Origin: Planctomycetota bacterium
GTDB taxonomy: Bacteria > Planctomycetota > B15-G4
DNA: 64,000 nucleotides
Direction: 5' to 3'
Assembly: GCA_029259745.1 (NCBI GenBank)
Contig: JAJDEO010000063.1
Location: forward strand, 1-64,000
The position numbers and the translations under genes were made by a program. The notes beneath the pieces are model-generated. The model saw nothing but the letters and a program-made list of their open reading frames with translations. It was not told the DNA's origin and made no database searches. This document shows positions 46,329 to 55,551 of the stretch, in pieces; the stretch's first letter is position 1, and each line of letters begins with the position of its first letter.

Positions 46329-47473
46329 AGCGTTTCGCCAGCGGGCTCTTTGGTTGGGTGATCCAACCGCTGCTCGTCATCGCCATCCTCGCCGCCGGCG
46401 TCTGGGTGGCGTTCAACCTCGCCGTCGAGGAAAACTCCGCACCTCCCGAGGAATCGGCCGCGATCGCACCGCTCGTCCAGGTCGAGACCTACAGCACGGA
46501 ACCTGCACGCGTCGAAGTGCAGGGCTTCGGAACCATCGAGGCACGCACGCGCGTCACGCTCGTTCCGCAGGTGTCGGGACGTGTCGTCTGGATTCATCCG
46601 GCGCTGCGCGCTGGCGGCGACTTCTCTGCCGACGACGATCTGCTGCGGCTCGAGGAGAGCGACTACGTGCTCGCCGTGCGCATGGCGGACGCGAGCCTCG
46701 ACTCGGCGCGCGCGACGTACGAACTCGAACTCGCGGACGCCGAGTCGAATGTCGCGGAGTGGACGGCGATGCATCAGGGCGACGACCCGCCTCCGCTCGT
46801 CTCGCGTGAGCCGCAGTTGCTCCAGGCGCGCGCGGCGATCGCATCGGCCGAAGCGTCGCTCGACATGGCGAAGTTGTCGCTCGAGCGCACGCGGGTGCGG
46901 TTGCCCTTCGCGGGCCGCATCATCAGCGAGCAGGTCGACCTCGGTCAGTACGTGACAGGCGGACAGCAGCTCGCCACCGCCTATGCCACGGACTCGTTCG
47001 AAGTCCGCGTGCCGATCGAGCCGAGCGAGCTGCGCTGGGTGCGCTGGAACGCCGACCCCGAACGTGCCAGCGAAGTGACGATTCGCGACGAGTCCGACGT
47101 CCTCGCCGCGCCGCTCACTGGGCGTGTCGCGCGCATCGAGAGCGAGCTCGACCCACAGAGCCGCATGGCGATCATCGTCGTCGACGTCACACCTCAGAGC
47201 GACGTCTTGCTGCTGCCGGGGACGTTCGTCGCCGTGGTCATCGCGAGCGATGTGATCGACGACGTCGTCACCGTGCCGCGCTCGGCGCTACGCGTCGACG
47301 GCGCCGTCTGGCTCGAACACGAAGGCACGTTGCGCATCGTGCATCCAACGATCATCCGCGACCAAGGTGAGGTCGTCTTCGTCGACGCGTTGCCCGCGGG
47401 ACGTCTCGTCACCACCGACCTCGAGATCGCCGTCGACGGCATGGCCGTCCGCGCCGTCGAGCCCAAGCCATGA
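46325..47473 (+). CDS. RND efflux periplasmic adaptor (membrane fusion protein)
   Basis: Links the inner-membrane pump to the outer-membrane duct; 382 residues from ATG 46325. The N-terminal membrane anchor is WVIQPLLVIAILAAGVWVAF. The lipoyl/barrel-sandwich half-motifs follow (VQGFGTIEARTRVTLVPQVS and LERTRVRLPFAGRIISEQVD) around a short helical hairpin. It ends in a beta-barrel with LPGTFVAVVI and the DDVVTVPRSALRVDG segment. ATGA overlaps join it to both neighbours. Confidence 0.94.
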   Translation: MKRFASGLFGWVIQPLLVIAILAAGVWVAFNLAVEENSAPPEESAAIAPLVQVETYSTEPARVEVQGFGTIEARTRVTLVPQVSGRVVWIHPALRAGGDFSADDDLLRLEESDYVLAVRMADASLDSARATYELELADAESNVAEWTAMHQGDDPPPLVSREPQLLQARAAIASAEASLDMAKLSLERTRVRLPFAGRIISEQVDLGQYVTGGQQLATAYATDSFEVRVPIEPSELRWVRWNADPERASEVTIRDESDVLAAPLTGRVARIESELDPQSRMAIIVVDVTPQSDVLLLPGTFVAVVIASDVIDDVVTVPRSALRVDGAVWLEHEGTLRIVHPTIIRDQGEVVFVDALPAGRLVTTDLEIAVDGMAVRAVEPKP

Positions 47474-50400
47474 GCACTCCCGACGACCCGGACAGGCGCG
47501 GCCTGATCGCTTGGTTTGCCGACAATCACGTCGCGGCCAACCTGCTCATGCTGCTGTTGGTCCTCGGCGGTTTCGTCGCGCTCAGCGTCGCGCGCGTGCA
47601 GGTCTTCCCCGACATCGACCCGCGCTCGATCAGCGTCTCCGTGCCGTACCCGGGCGCCACGCCTTACGAGGTCGAGGAGAGCATCAACCGCCGCGTCGAG
47701 GAGGCGATCAACGGCATCGAGGGCATCAAGCGCGTGCGCTCGGTGGCCTCCGAAGGCTCGGGCAACGTCACCGCCGAGCTCGAGGACAACGCCGACGAAC
47801 GCGAAGTGCTTGACGACATCAAGTCGGCCGTCGAGCGCATCACCGACTTCCCGCCCGAAGATGCCGAGGACGCGAACATCGCGGCAGCCAAGGTGCGGAG
47901 CAACGTCATCTCGGTGGCGATCAGCGGCGACGTCTCCGAACGCACGCTCCGCGCAGCCGCACAGCGCGTGCGCGACGACCTCGCAGCGAAAGCCGGCGTC
48001 ACCGTCGTGAACATCGCGGGCGCGCGGCGCTACGAAGTCGGCATCGAAGTCTCGGAGTCAGCGCTGCGCAAGTACGGATTGACGCTGCGCGAAGTCGCCG
48101 ACACCGTTTCGCGCTTCAGCGTCAACCTCGGCGGCGGACTCATCCGCACGACCGGCGGCGAGATCCTCCTGCGCGCCGATGGCCAGGCCTACATCGGCTC
48201 CGACTTCGAGCAGATCGTGCTGCGCCGCAACCCCGACGGCACGCAGATCCGTGTGGCTGACGTTGCCACAGTGGTCGACGGCTTCGAAGACGTCGAACTC
48301 GAGAACCGTTTCAACGGTGTCCCGGCTGTGTTCGTGAATGTCTTGCGTGTCGGCGACCAGAGTGCACTCGCGATCGAGAAGTCGGTCATGGACTACGTCG
48401 CGACCTCGCCGCTCCCTGAAGGCCTCTCGCTCCAACTCTGGAACAACTCGGCCGACTCACTGCGCAGCCGCCTGAACCTGCTGCTGCGTAACGCCGTGCT
48501 GGGCCTCGTGCTCGTCTTCGGGTGCCTGGTGTTGTTCCTCGACCTGCGCGTCGCCTTCTGGACGACGATGGGCATCCCGATCGCATTCCTCGGCGCGTTC
48601 CTCTTCCTGCCCGTGTCCGACGTGTCGATCAACATGCTGTCGCTCTTCGGCCTCATCGTCGTGCTCGGTGTCGTCGTCGACGACGCGATCGTGGTGGGCG
48701 AGTCCGTCTATCAAGAGCGACAATCCGGAAGCCCGCCGCTGCAGGCCGCCGTGCGTGGGGCACGCGCCGTCTCGACACCCGTCGCGATCGGCGTCATCAC
48801 GAGCATCGCCGCCTTTGCGCCTTTGCTCTGGACGTCCGGCACGATCGGCCAGATCGTTTTTCCGATCCCCGTGGTGGTCATCGCGGTGCTGTTCATCTCG
48901 CTCGTCGAGTCGCTGCTGGTCCTTCCCTCGCACCTCTCGAGCGGACACACCGAACCAAGGCGCGGCTTGCTCACGACGGTTCAGTCGGTGTTTCGACGCG
49001 GGCTCGACGGCATGATCGCCTCCGTCTACCTGCCCATCCTGCGCACGGCGCTGCGCTTTCGGTACGTCTCGGTGGCGTCCGCCGTCTCGCTGCTGATCCT
49101 GCTCGGCGGACTCATCGCCGGCGGACGACTCCAGTTCACATTCTTCACGCCGATCGACTCCGACTCGATGACGGCGCAGCTCACGATGCCGCAGGGCACA
49201 CCGGCCGAGATCACGCGCCGAGCCATCGACCGCATCGAGAGCGCCGCCGTCACGGCCCGCGACGAGTTCGACGGGCAAACACCCGACGACGCCGATTCCA
49301 TCTTCGTCAACATGTCGGCGACACTCGGCGCGCGTCCCTTTGCCGCGGGCGGACCCGGCGCCCAGGCCGACACGAGCAGCGGCGCGAACATCGGCGAGGT
49401 GCGCGTCGAGCTCTCGTCCGGTGAGACGCGCGGGTTCTCGTCGGAGGCCATCGAATCGCGCTGGCGTGAGCTCGTCGGTGAGATCCCCGGCGCCACGGCA
49501 TTGTCGTTCCGCTCGTCGGCACTGTCGACGGGCGACGACGTCAACGTCGAACTCGCCCACAGCGACTTCGAGGTGCTCCTGGCCAGCGTCGACGCCGTGA
49601 AGGCCGCGCTCAAGCGCATCCCCGGCGCGTCCGACATCCAAGACTCCTTCGAGGTCGGCAAGCGCGAGCTGCGGCTCGGCCTCACGCCGCTCGGCGTGTC
49701 GTCGGGCATGACGCTCGAACAGCTCGCGCGCCAGGTGCGTCAAGCGTTCTACGGCGCGGAATCACAACGCGTCCAACGCGGCAGCGACAACCTCAAGGTG
49801 CTCGTGCGGTTCCCCGAGTCGGAACGCCGTAGCCTCGCCGACATCTACGCCATGCGCGTGCGCCTGCCCGACGGGACGGAAGTCCCGTTCCGTTCCGTCG
49901 CCGACGTCACCGAGGCGCGCGGCTACGCGACGATCGAGCGCACGGATCGCCGCCGCGTCGTCAGCGTGAGCGCGAAGGTCGACGAGGCCGTCGGCAACGC
50001 CACGGCGGCGAACGCGAGGTTGCGCGACGAGATCATGCCGCAGATCGCAGGCTCATACCCCGGCCTCGCGTACACGTTCGAAGGCGAGGAGAAGGAGCGC
50101 CAAGAGAGCATGGTGAGCCTGCTGCGCAACTTCGGCGTCGCGCTCGTGCTGATCGTCGGGTTGCTCGGCGTGCAGCTGCGCAGCTACGTCCAGCCGTTGA
50201 TCATCGTGTCCGTGATCCCGTTCGGCCTCATCGGCGCCGGCGTCGGACACCTGGCGATGGGCTACCCGCTGAGCTTCCTCTCGATGTTCGGACTCGTGGC
50301 GCTGACGGGCGTCGTCGTGAACGACTCACTGATCCTCGTCGACTTCGTGAACACCCAGCGCGCGAACGGCATGAGTCTGCACGAGTCGGTCATCCACGCG

Positions 50401-50658
50401 GCGCGCACGCGCTTCCGGCCGATCATCTTCACGACGCTCACGACGTTCCTCGGCCTCGCGCCACTGCTGACCGAGAAGAGCGTCCAAGCGCAGTTCCTGA
50501 TCCCGATGGCGATCAGCCTCGCCTACGGACTCGTCTTCGCGACGGCGATCACGCTGGTCCTCGTGCCCTGCCTCTGTCGTGTCTACGACGACGTGCTCGG
50601 ACTCTTCGGCGCGCGCTCGTTGTCGGCGCCGGTTGAAGACGCCGCCGAACCCGCCTGA
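47470..50658 (+). CDS. RND-family efflux permease
   Basis: A proton-driven inner-membrane transporter; 1062 residues with the duplicated 12-helix RND layout. The N-terminus NHVAANLLMLLLVLGGFVAL and VSVPYPGATPYEVEESI fit the hydrophobe/amphiphile exporter group. Helix 4 has the paired Asp residues of the proton relay in LGVVVDDAIVVGES. Helix 10 reads LTGVVVNDSLILVDF, with Asn-Asp where AcrB has a lysine. So it belongs to a branch different from AcrB, and substrates cannot be assigned. It is the last gene of the operon. Confidence 0.95.
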   Translation: MSTPDDPDRRGLIAWFADNHVAANLLMLLLVLGGFVALSVARVQVFPDIDPRSISVSVPYPGATPYEVEESINRRVEEAINGIEGIKRVRSVASEGSGNVTAELEDNADEREVLDDIKSAVERITDFPPEDAEDANIAAAKVRSNVISVAISGDVSERTLRAAAQRVRDDLAAKAGVTVVNIAGARRYEVGIEVSESALRKYGLTLREVADTVSRFSVNLGGGLIRTTGGEILLRADGQAYIGSDFEQIVLRRNPDGTQIRVADVATVVDGFEDVELENRFNGVPAVFVNVLRVGDQSALAIEKSVMDYVATSPLPEGLSLQLWNNSADSLRSRLNLLLRNAVLGLVLVFGCLVLFLDLRVAFWTTMGIPIAFLGAFLFLPVSDVSINMLSLFGLIVVLGVVVDDAIVVGESVYQERQSGSPPLQAAVRGARAVSTPVAIGVITSIAAFAPLLWTSGTIGQIVFPIPVVVIAVLFISLVESLLVLPSHLSSGHTEPRRGLLTTVQSVFRRGLDGMIASVYLPILRTALRFRYVSVASAVSLLILLGGLIAGGRLQFTFFTPIDSDSMTAQLTMPQGTPAEITRRAIDRIESAAVTARDEFDGQTPDDADSIFVNMSATLGARPFAAGGPGAQADTSSGANIGEVRVELSSGETRGFSSEAIESRWRELVGEIPGATALSFRSSALSTGDDVNVELAHSDFEVLLASVDAVKAALKRIPGASDIQDSFEVGKRELRLGLTPLGVSSGMTLEQLARQVRQAFYGAESQRVQRGSDNLKVLVRFPESERRSLADIYAMRVRLPDGTEVPFRSVADVTEARGYATIERTDRRRVVSVSAKVDEAVGNATAANARLRDEIMPQIAGSYPGLAYTFEGEEKERQESMVSLLRNFGVALVLIVGLLGVQLRSYVQPLIIVSVIPFGLIGAGVGHLAMGYPLSFLSMFGLVALTGVVVNDSLILVDFVNTQRANGMSLHESVIHAARTRFRPIIFTTLTTFLGLAPLLTEKSVQAQFLIPMAISLAYGLVFATAITLVLVPCLCRVYDDVLGLFGARSLSAPVEDAAEPA

Positions 50659-50664
50659 GCTCGG

Positions 50665-51075
50665 AACGACGCCGCGTCGACCCGCCCGGCGAAGAGGCGC
50701 GCGTCCGTCCGGCGACCGCTCGTCGCCGGGGGGCTCTCGTTGCTCGCAGCGAGGCGGCCTGCCTTCTCGCGCAATCACCCACATCTGCAGCAAGCGGGAC
50801 TCGCCGTCACGGCCGTTGAACTCGCAGTGCGTGGCGTTCGTCCCCGCCGACATGAGCTGCACTTTGCCGGGATGCGTCTGAGCCGCCGGTGCCCGTCAAG
50901 GCGGCGTGCTCGACCACGCCGTCGAGGACGACCGTGCTCGTCGAAACCTTGCCCCACCGCGACACGCTCTTGAAACGGTGTGATCGCCGCCGTGATCGGT
51001 GTGGTCGCGCTCGGAAGAACGACGTGGGGTGGTTCAGGTTGCTTCGATACCGCTGCACGACGATCGGCACGCCAT
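50665..51075 (-). pseudogene. Decayed pirin-family remnant
   Basis: Pirin motifs are scattered over different frames on the minus strand. One frame reads STSTVVLDGVVEHAALTGTGG (the pirin VLxGxxEHxDSxGxGG block), and an adjacent frame GQGFDEH. After a one-base shift comes HPGKVQLMSAGTNATHCEFN, then SRLLQMWVIAREG. A third frame has TDARLFAGRVDA, like the C-terminal cupin. The order is right but frames change, and the whole is about half the normal length, so it is a pseudogene rather than a single sequencing error. Pirins are cupin-fold proteins, some with quercetinase activity. Confidence 0.55.
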
Positions 51076-51083
51076 CAAGAAGA

Positions 51084-51117
51084 GGGCGCCCCGGCCATCG
51101 CGATGACCGGAGCGCCC
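51084..51117 (-). terminator. Hairpin after the CSLREA-type surface protein gene
   Basis: GGGCGC (51084-51089) pairs with 51112-51117, followed inward by CCGG/CCGG and the self-complementary ATCGCGAT top. It lies about 35 bp beyond the stop codon at 51152. The long GC-rich imperfect hairpin is a probable terminator. Confidence 0.55.
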
Positions 51118-51151
51118 ATCCAGCTCGCCGTGTGAGGGAGGAGGAGCTGGT

Positions 51152-52927
51152 CTACTCGTCGTCGCTGGCGATGTCTTCGCCATCGACCGTGAACGTCCCG
51201 CCGTCGTTGAAGAAGTCGGGGCCGGTGGGCGCGTCGTTGCTCTTGACCTTCACGTCATTGACGATCATCGTGCCGGTCGCCGAGTTCCAGAGCGCGCCGC
51301 CTTCGTTCGCGGCTTCGTTCTTGCTCGCGTCGCCGCCTTCGACGGTGACGAGGCCAGCACCCGTGAGGTGCACAGCACCGCCGTTGCCCGGACTCGGACC
51401 CGTCGAGTTCTTCTGGAAGCGCACGTCTTCGAGCGTCGTCGTGCCGATGTTCGCCTCGATGCCGCCGCCCGCGCGCTGCGATAGGTTGGCGATGAAGCGC
51501 GTGTCCGTCACGAACAGCGTGCCGTCGTTGTTGAGGAGACCGCCGCCGGAACCCGATGCGCCGTCCGCGACGTTGTCGCGAATCTGCGAGCGCGCAACCG
51601 TCATCAGGCCGCCGTCGTTGAAGAGCCCGCCGCCACCCTGGTCGGCATCGGCGCCGCCCGCCGCGTTCCCGCGCAGGAGCGATCCCTGCACGACCATGGT
51701 CCCGGTGGACGAGTTCCAAAGACCGCCGCCTTCGGCCGACGCGGTGTTGTCCTGGATCTTGCAGTTCTCGACCGTCACCGCGCCCTCACCCGTGAGGTGC
51801 AGAGCGCCACCGTTGCCCGGCGTCGGACCGGCCGCGTTCTCGATGAGTTGCGACTTGATGAGCGTCGTGGAGCCAGCGTTGGCTTCGATACCGCCACCGG
51901 CGCGCTGAGCCGAGTTGCCCTCCAGGAGCGTGCGGTCGAGGCCGAGCGTGCCGCCGTTGTTGAAGATGCCGCCACCCGAGCCCGAGCCGGTCGGCGCGGT
52001 GTTCGTGATGATCTTGCAACGCGTAACGCTCATGTCGCCGCCGTCGTTGAAGAGGCCGCCACCACCGTTGTCGGCATCCGCGCCGTCGGCCGTGTTGTTC
52101 GTGACGTCCGTGCGGTCGACGACCATCGAGCCCGTCGCCGAGTTCCAGAGACCGCCGCCTTCACTCGCCGCGGAGTTGAAGTCGAAGACGCTCTTCGTGA
52201 CGTGGACGATGCCCGTGCCCGTGAGGTGCAATCCGCCACCGTTGCCCGGCGTCGGGCCCGCGGCGTTGGAGAGCACATCGGTGCGGGCGATCACGGTGAG
52301 CCCGCCGTTGGCCTCGACAGCACCGCCGGCGCGTTCGGCTTCGTTGTCCGTGAGCGTCGAGCGGTCGATCTCGGCGATGCCACCGTCGTTGAAGATGGCC
52401 CCGCCCGAAGCACCGGCGCCCGTGGCGTCGTTCGACATCAGCGTGGACCGTTGGACCGACAGGTTGCCGGCGCTGCGGATCGCTCCGCCGCTGGCCGCGT
52501 CGACGAGTCCGTTCATGATCGTCACGCGATCGACGAGCAGACGTCCACCACTCGCGACATCGAAGGCGCGGTCGAGCTGCATCGCGTCGATCGTCGCGTT
52601 GTTGCCCTGCAAGACGATGTTCGTCGTGACGTCGAGGTCGCCCGTGGCGCCTTCATCCTCGTCGGCGCCGGCCAGCGTCAGCTGGTACGTCGCGTTCTTG
52701 TCGAGCTTGATGATGGCGGCCACGCGCGATGCGTTCGCTTCCTGGATGGCGGCGCGCAGCGAGCACTCGCCCTCGACGTCGGCGCAGATGCCGTCGCCGG
52801 GGTTGTTGTCGACCGTGTCGTCGGTGGTGGTGACTGTGTAGGTCACCTGACCGGCGGCGAGGGGCGTCATGGCGAGGGCGAGCAGCGATGTCATGCCGAA
52901 CATTCGTCGGCGAGGAATGAGATTCAT
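51152..52927 (-). CDS. Secreted CSLREA-type right-handed beta-helix protein with long tandem repeats
   Basis: 591 residues from ATG 52927. Signal peptide: FGMTSLLALAMTPLAAGQ. Near residue 52 is GECSLRAAIQEAN, a CSLREA-like box that opens many bacterial polymorphic outer-membrane and adhesin-like proteins. The rest (from residue ~174) is three copies of a 143-residue Gly/Asn-rich unit containing GGxIFNxGG, AERAGGAVEANGG, GPTPGNGGGLHLTGTG and EGGGLWNSATG, expected to stack as a parallel beta-helix. Function is probably surface display or adhesion; no catalytic residues are recognised. It is monocistronic. Confidence 0.85.
   Translation of the reverse strand: MNLIPRRRMFGMTSLLALAMTPLAAGQVTYTVTTTDDTVDNNPGDGICADVEGECSLRAAIQEANASRVAAIIKLDKNATYQLTLAGADEDEGATGDLDVTTNIVLQGNNATIDAMQLDRAFDVASGGRLLVDRVTIMNGLVDAASGGAIRSAGNLSVQRSTLMSNDATGAGASGGAIFNDGGIAEIDRSTLTDNEAERAGGAVEANGGLTVIARTDVLSNAAGPTPGNGGGLHLTGTGIVHVTKSVFDFNSAASEGGGLWNSATGSMVVDRTDVTNNTADGADADNGGGGLFNDGGDMSVTRCKIITNTAPTGSGSGGGIFNNGGTLGLDRTLLEGNSAQRAGGGIEANAGSTTLIKSQLIENAAGPTPGNGGALHLTGEGAVTVENCKIQDNTASAEGGGLWNSSTGTMVVQGSLLRGNAAGGADADQGGGGLFNDGGLMTVARSQIRDNVADGASGSGGGLLNNDGTLFVTDTRFIANLSQRAGGGIEANIGTTTLEDVRFQKNSTGPSPGNGGAVHLTGAGLVTVEGGDASKNEAANEGGALWNSATGTMIVNDVKVKSNDAPTGPDFFNDGGTFTVDGEDIASDDE
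51155..52408 (-). repeat. Three in-frame tandem repeats of 429 bp
   Basis: Units run about 52408-51980, 51979-51551 and 51550-51155, the last slightly short. The marker CGTTGCCCGG occurs at 51382, 51811 and 52240, exactly 429 bp apart each time. The sequence between markers is diverged but collinear, showing old duplication or ongoing homogenisation in one gene. Confidence 0.85.
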
Positions 52928-53229
52928 GATGTGACTCCGTGGGGAAGCGTGGGGAAGGGGGAAGTGAGGTGCGTTCTTCTCGGACGCACCTCCTCGTGGC
53001 GTGGGTGACGGGCATGCATCCGTGGGGGCTGTACCCGTCGCAGAGAGACGGCTGATGAAACGCCGAGACCTCTCCACTGCAAATCGCGGACCGTGACGCG
53101 CGATCGGCGGGGGTCGTCCTACCGATGGGCACGACCCATTCGCGCCGGTCGTCTCAGCCCGCCGTCAGCGGCTCTACGGAGCCCTCGACGTTCTGGATTC
53201 CGAGAAATCCTGCGTCGGAAGAATGCACA
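52928..53229. promoter_or_regulatory. Divergent promoter region, no gene seen
   Basis: This lies between the surface-protein gene (minus) and a small plus-strand gene. I see neither a strong palindrome nor a coding frame. It presumably contains both promoters. Confidence 0.4.
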
Positions 53230-53610
53230 ATGATCTACGTCTCTTCGTCTGCTCCGAGGGCCTCCATGGCGTCCCACACGATCCGCCTCGACGGCGTCCC
53301 GGTGAAGTTCACCTGCACGATCGGTCGCCATCGCACCGACATCGACGCCGGGCACGCGCACGGGAACGGCCAGGCCCGCGGCAGCGTGCTCGAAGGCGCG
53401 CTCGTTCAACGCGGCCCGCTTTCGCTCTGGCTCGAGCACGTCGTGGACAGCAAGACGAACATGCGCGGCTACTGGCTGATGTGGTACCGCAGCGGTAAAC
53501 CGGCGGTGTCGATGACGCCGATGCTCGACGCCGACGAGCTCGCGCAGCTCGGCACGACGCTCATCCGCGTGGGCGCATCAAACGAGCTTGTCGATCAGGA
53601 CGGACGCTGA
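53230..53610 (+). CDS. Hypothetical small protein
   Basis: A 126-residue frame from ATG 53230. A second in-frame ATG at 53266 has GAGGG six bases upstream and gives a 114-residue protein (MASHTIRLDGVPVKF) that may be the true product. Composition is globular, with His and Trp in SLWLEHVVDSKTNMRGYWLM and no signal peptide. No family is recognised. The last 33 bp overlap the convergent mgtE gene tail to tail. Confidence 0.6.
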   Translation: MIYVSSSAPRASMASHTIRLDGVPVKFTCTIGRHRTDIDAGHAHGNGQARGSVLEGALVQRGPLSLWLEHVVDSKTNMRGYWLMWYRSGKPAVSMTPMLDADELAQLGTTLIRVGASNELVDQDGR

Positions 53611-54990
53611 GCCGAGCACGAGCAAGAAGCCGCACATGTCCGTGAGCGTCGTGAGCACCGGGCCCGACGCGAGTGCCGGGTCCATGCCGAAACGCTTCAA
53701 GAGCAACGGCACCGTGCCGCCGATCGCGACAGCCACGAGCGTGTTCAGCGCGAGCGCACCGCCGACGACAAGCCCCAGGTAGGCATTGCCCTTCCAAAGC
53801 GTTGCAACGAGGAAGATCAGGAGCCCCAGCGCAATGCCGTTGATGACGCCGACGGCGAGCTCTTTGAGCAGCACGGAGAAGGCGTCGGCCGGGCGCGCAA
53901 CGCCGAGTGCCATCTCGCGCATGCTCACGGCGACGGCCTGGTTGCCCGAGCAACCGCTCATGTCGGAGATGATCGGGAGGAAGACCGCGAGGGCGATGAC
54001 TTCCTGCAAGATGTCTTGGTGCGCCGCGATGATGCTGGCCGCGAGCACGTTGAGGACGACGTTCGTCGAGAGCCACGCGAGGCGCCGCTTGGCGCGAAAG
54101 ACGACCGGCATCGTGCGCAGCTCTTCACCGCCGACGATACCCTGGCTCGCGCGGTAGGCCTCGTCGGCTTCATCGTGCAGCTGGTGCTCGACGGCCTCAC
54201 GGTCCAGCACACCGACGAGTCGCAACTCGCGGTCGACGACTGGAACGCTGATGATCGACGCGTCGCGGAAGACGGCCGCGATGTCGGGCACCGTCGCGTC
54301 GTCGGCGATGGTCAGCGTCACGGGGATCATGAGCTTCGAGACGACGCGACCACGCGGCGCGAGGAGCATGTCACGCAGCGGGAGGACACCGAGGAGGCGC
54401 CCGTCGTCATCCACGACGTAGGTGTGCTGGATGTCGATGTCGACATCCTCCTCGGCCTGGGCCGAGAGGTCCGTGAACACGTGCCCGAGGCTGTCCGTGG
54501 GCGAGTACATGAGAAACTCGGTGGCCATCAGACCACCCGCGACATCGTCCTCGTAGGCCGCGAGGCGTCGAACCGAGTCGGCCTCCTCGGCGTTCAGCTC
54601 GTGGAGGATCTTCTCGGCGTCCTCGGCATCGAGGTCGCCGATGAAGTCGGCCGCCTCGTCGCTGGGGAGCTCTTCGAGGATGCGCGCGGCCGTGGCCGGT
54701 TCGATGCCCTCCATGGCCTCGATGGCCTGGGGCTCGGGCATCGACTCGAGCGCGTCGGCGGCGTCGGCCGGTTCCAGCAGCTCGAGCAGGAGTTCGCGAT
54801 CGTCGCTCGTGAGACGCGAGAGGACGCGCACCGTCTCGGCCGCCTGGGTGCCTTCGAGCCACCTCGTGCAGCCTTCCGCGTCCTCGGCGGCGACGAGCGT
54901 CGACAGCTCCGGGCCCGGATCTGCGGCTTCCTCGGGTGGTCGGTTCTCCTCGACGTCAACGTCGGGTTCGGGGTCGGTGCTGACGGACAC
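53578..54990 (-). CDS. mgtE: Magnesium transporter MgtE
   Basis: A gated Mg2+ channel of the inner membrane; 470 residues. The frame opens at GTG 54999, but that codon lies inside the Shine-Dalgarno sequence AAGGAG (54999-55004). GTG 54990 sits 8 nt after it and is the likely start. The N-terminal acidic superhelical domain (MPEPQAIEAMEGIEPATAAR, LPSDEAADFIGDLDAEDAEK) is followed by two CBS domains (HTYVVDDDGRLLGVLPLRDM, ISVPVVDRELRLVGVLDREA). Then comes the five-helix pore with DMSGCSGNQAVAV, the family's selectivity region. Its leader holds a large structured RNA. Confidence 0.95.
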   Translation of the reverse strand: MSVSTDPEPDVDVEENRPPEEAADPGPELSTLVAAEDAEGCTRWLEGTQAAETVRVLSRLTSDDRELLLELLEPADAADALESMPEPQAIEAMEGIEPATAARILEELPSDEAADFIGDLDAEDAEKILHELNAEEADSVRRLAAYEDDVAGGLMATEFLMYSPTDSLGHVFTDLSAQAEEDVDIDIQHTYVVDDDGRLLGVLPLRDMLLAPRGRVVSKLMIPVTLTIADDATVPDIAAVFRDASIISVPVVDRELRLVGVLDREAVEHQLHDEADEAYRASQGIVGGEELRTMPVVFRAKRRLAWLSTNVVLNVLAASIIAAHQDILQEVIALAVFLPIISDMSGCSGNQAVAVSMREMALGVARPADAFSVLLKELAVGVINGIALGLLIFLVATLWKGNAYLGLVVGGALALNTLVAVAIGGTVPLLLKRFGMDPALASGPVLTTLTDMCGFLLVLGSASVLIDKLV

Positions 54991-55551
54991 GAGACTCACT
55001 CCTTGTCGTACACGAGCTGCCGGCGCGGGCCGCCCTCGAGCCCGATCATCCCACGGCAGAGATGGAAACCTAGCTCGGGTTGTTCACGGCGACCTGCACG
55101 GTCGCATCTGAATCCTTGCTGGCGGAGTTTAGGCGACGCCACCTCGCCTCGCCTTGCCAGCAAGGCCCAGCTGCGACCTCGCGACGATCCCCGTGAACAA
55201 CCCAGGCTAGCAGCACGTCGGTTGAGTTCTTTCAACGCGCTGCGAACTCATGATCGCGGAGGCAGCCGACAGGAGCTGGTCACGCCCTGCGGTCCCGCGC
55301 GGACAGACGTTGGCGGCTCGGAAACCAGGCGAACACGGAGTCGTTCGGACCCACACGGGAGCCTCGACGAATCCACCGATTCGCCTGCGTTCCCACACTC
55401 GCGCAAACACACTCGGTCACACACGGCGCACTCGAAGCAGGTCTTCAACAGGCTGTCAGGCCATCGAATCGTCGCGCAAGCGGCGGGCCGGACCGACACT
55501 CACAGCCTCAATCCTCGCCCCGCTCGTACCCCGCCCTCCCGGAGCTCCCCC
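54991..55551. other. 561-bp region without genes, with the mgtE leader RNA at its left
   Basis: 55070-55210 is the structured element described separately. 55211-55551 shows only GC-rich DNA with no credible frame; it should contain the mgtE promoter on the minus strand and the promoter of the lipoprotein gene on the plus strand. Confidence 0.4.
55070..55210 (-). promoter_or_regulatory. Large nested RNA structure in the mgtE 5' leader, riboswitch candidate
   Basis: A 141-bp element about 80 bp upstream of mgtE. The outer helix P1 pairs 55070-55089 with 55191-55210, 18 of 20 positions identical in complement, including 13 contiguous. Inside, CCTTGCTGGC (55114-55123) pairs perfectly with 55156-55165, and AGGCGA (55131-55136) with 55144-55149 at its tip. 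GGTCG (55100-55104) can pair either locally with 55090-55094 or at longer range with 55174-55178; the latter extends to 7 bp. Mutually exclusive pairings are typical of switching leaders. I do not recognise the M-box or another known class in it. Strand is inferred from mgtE. Confidence 0.6.

Noticed and set aside
55070-55210. Integron attC site or transposon end for the large inverted repeat
   Set aside because: No GTTRRRY/RYYYAAC core ends, no target duplication and no integrase or transposase nearby. Position before mgtE favours a leader RNA.
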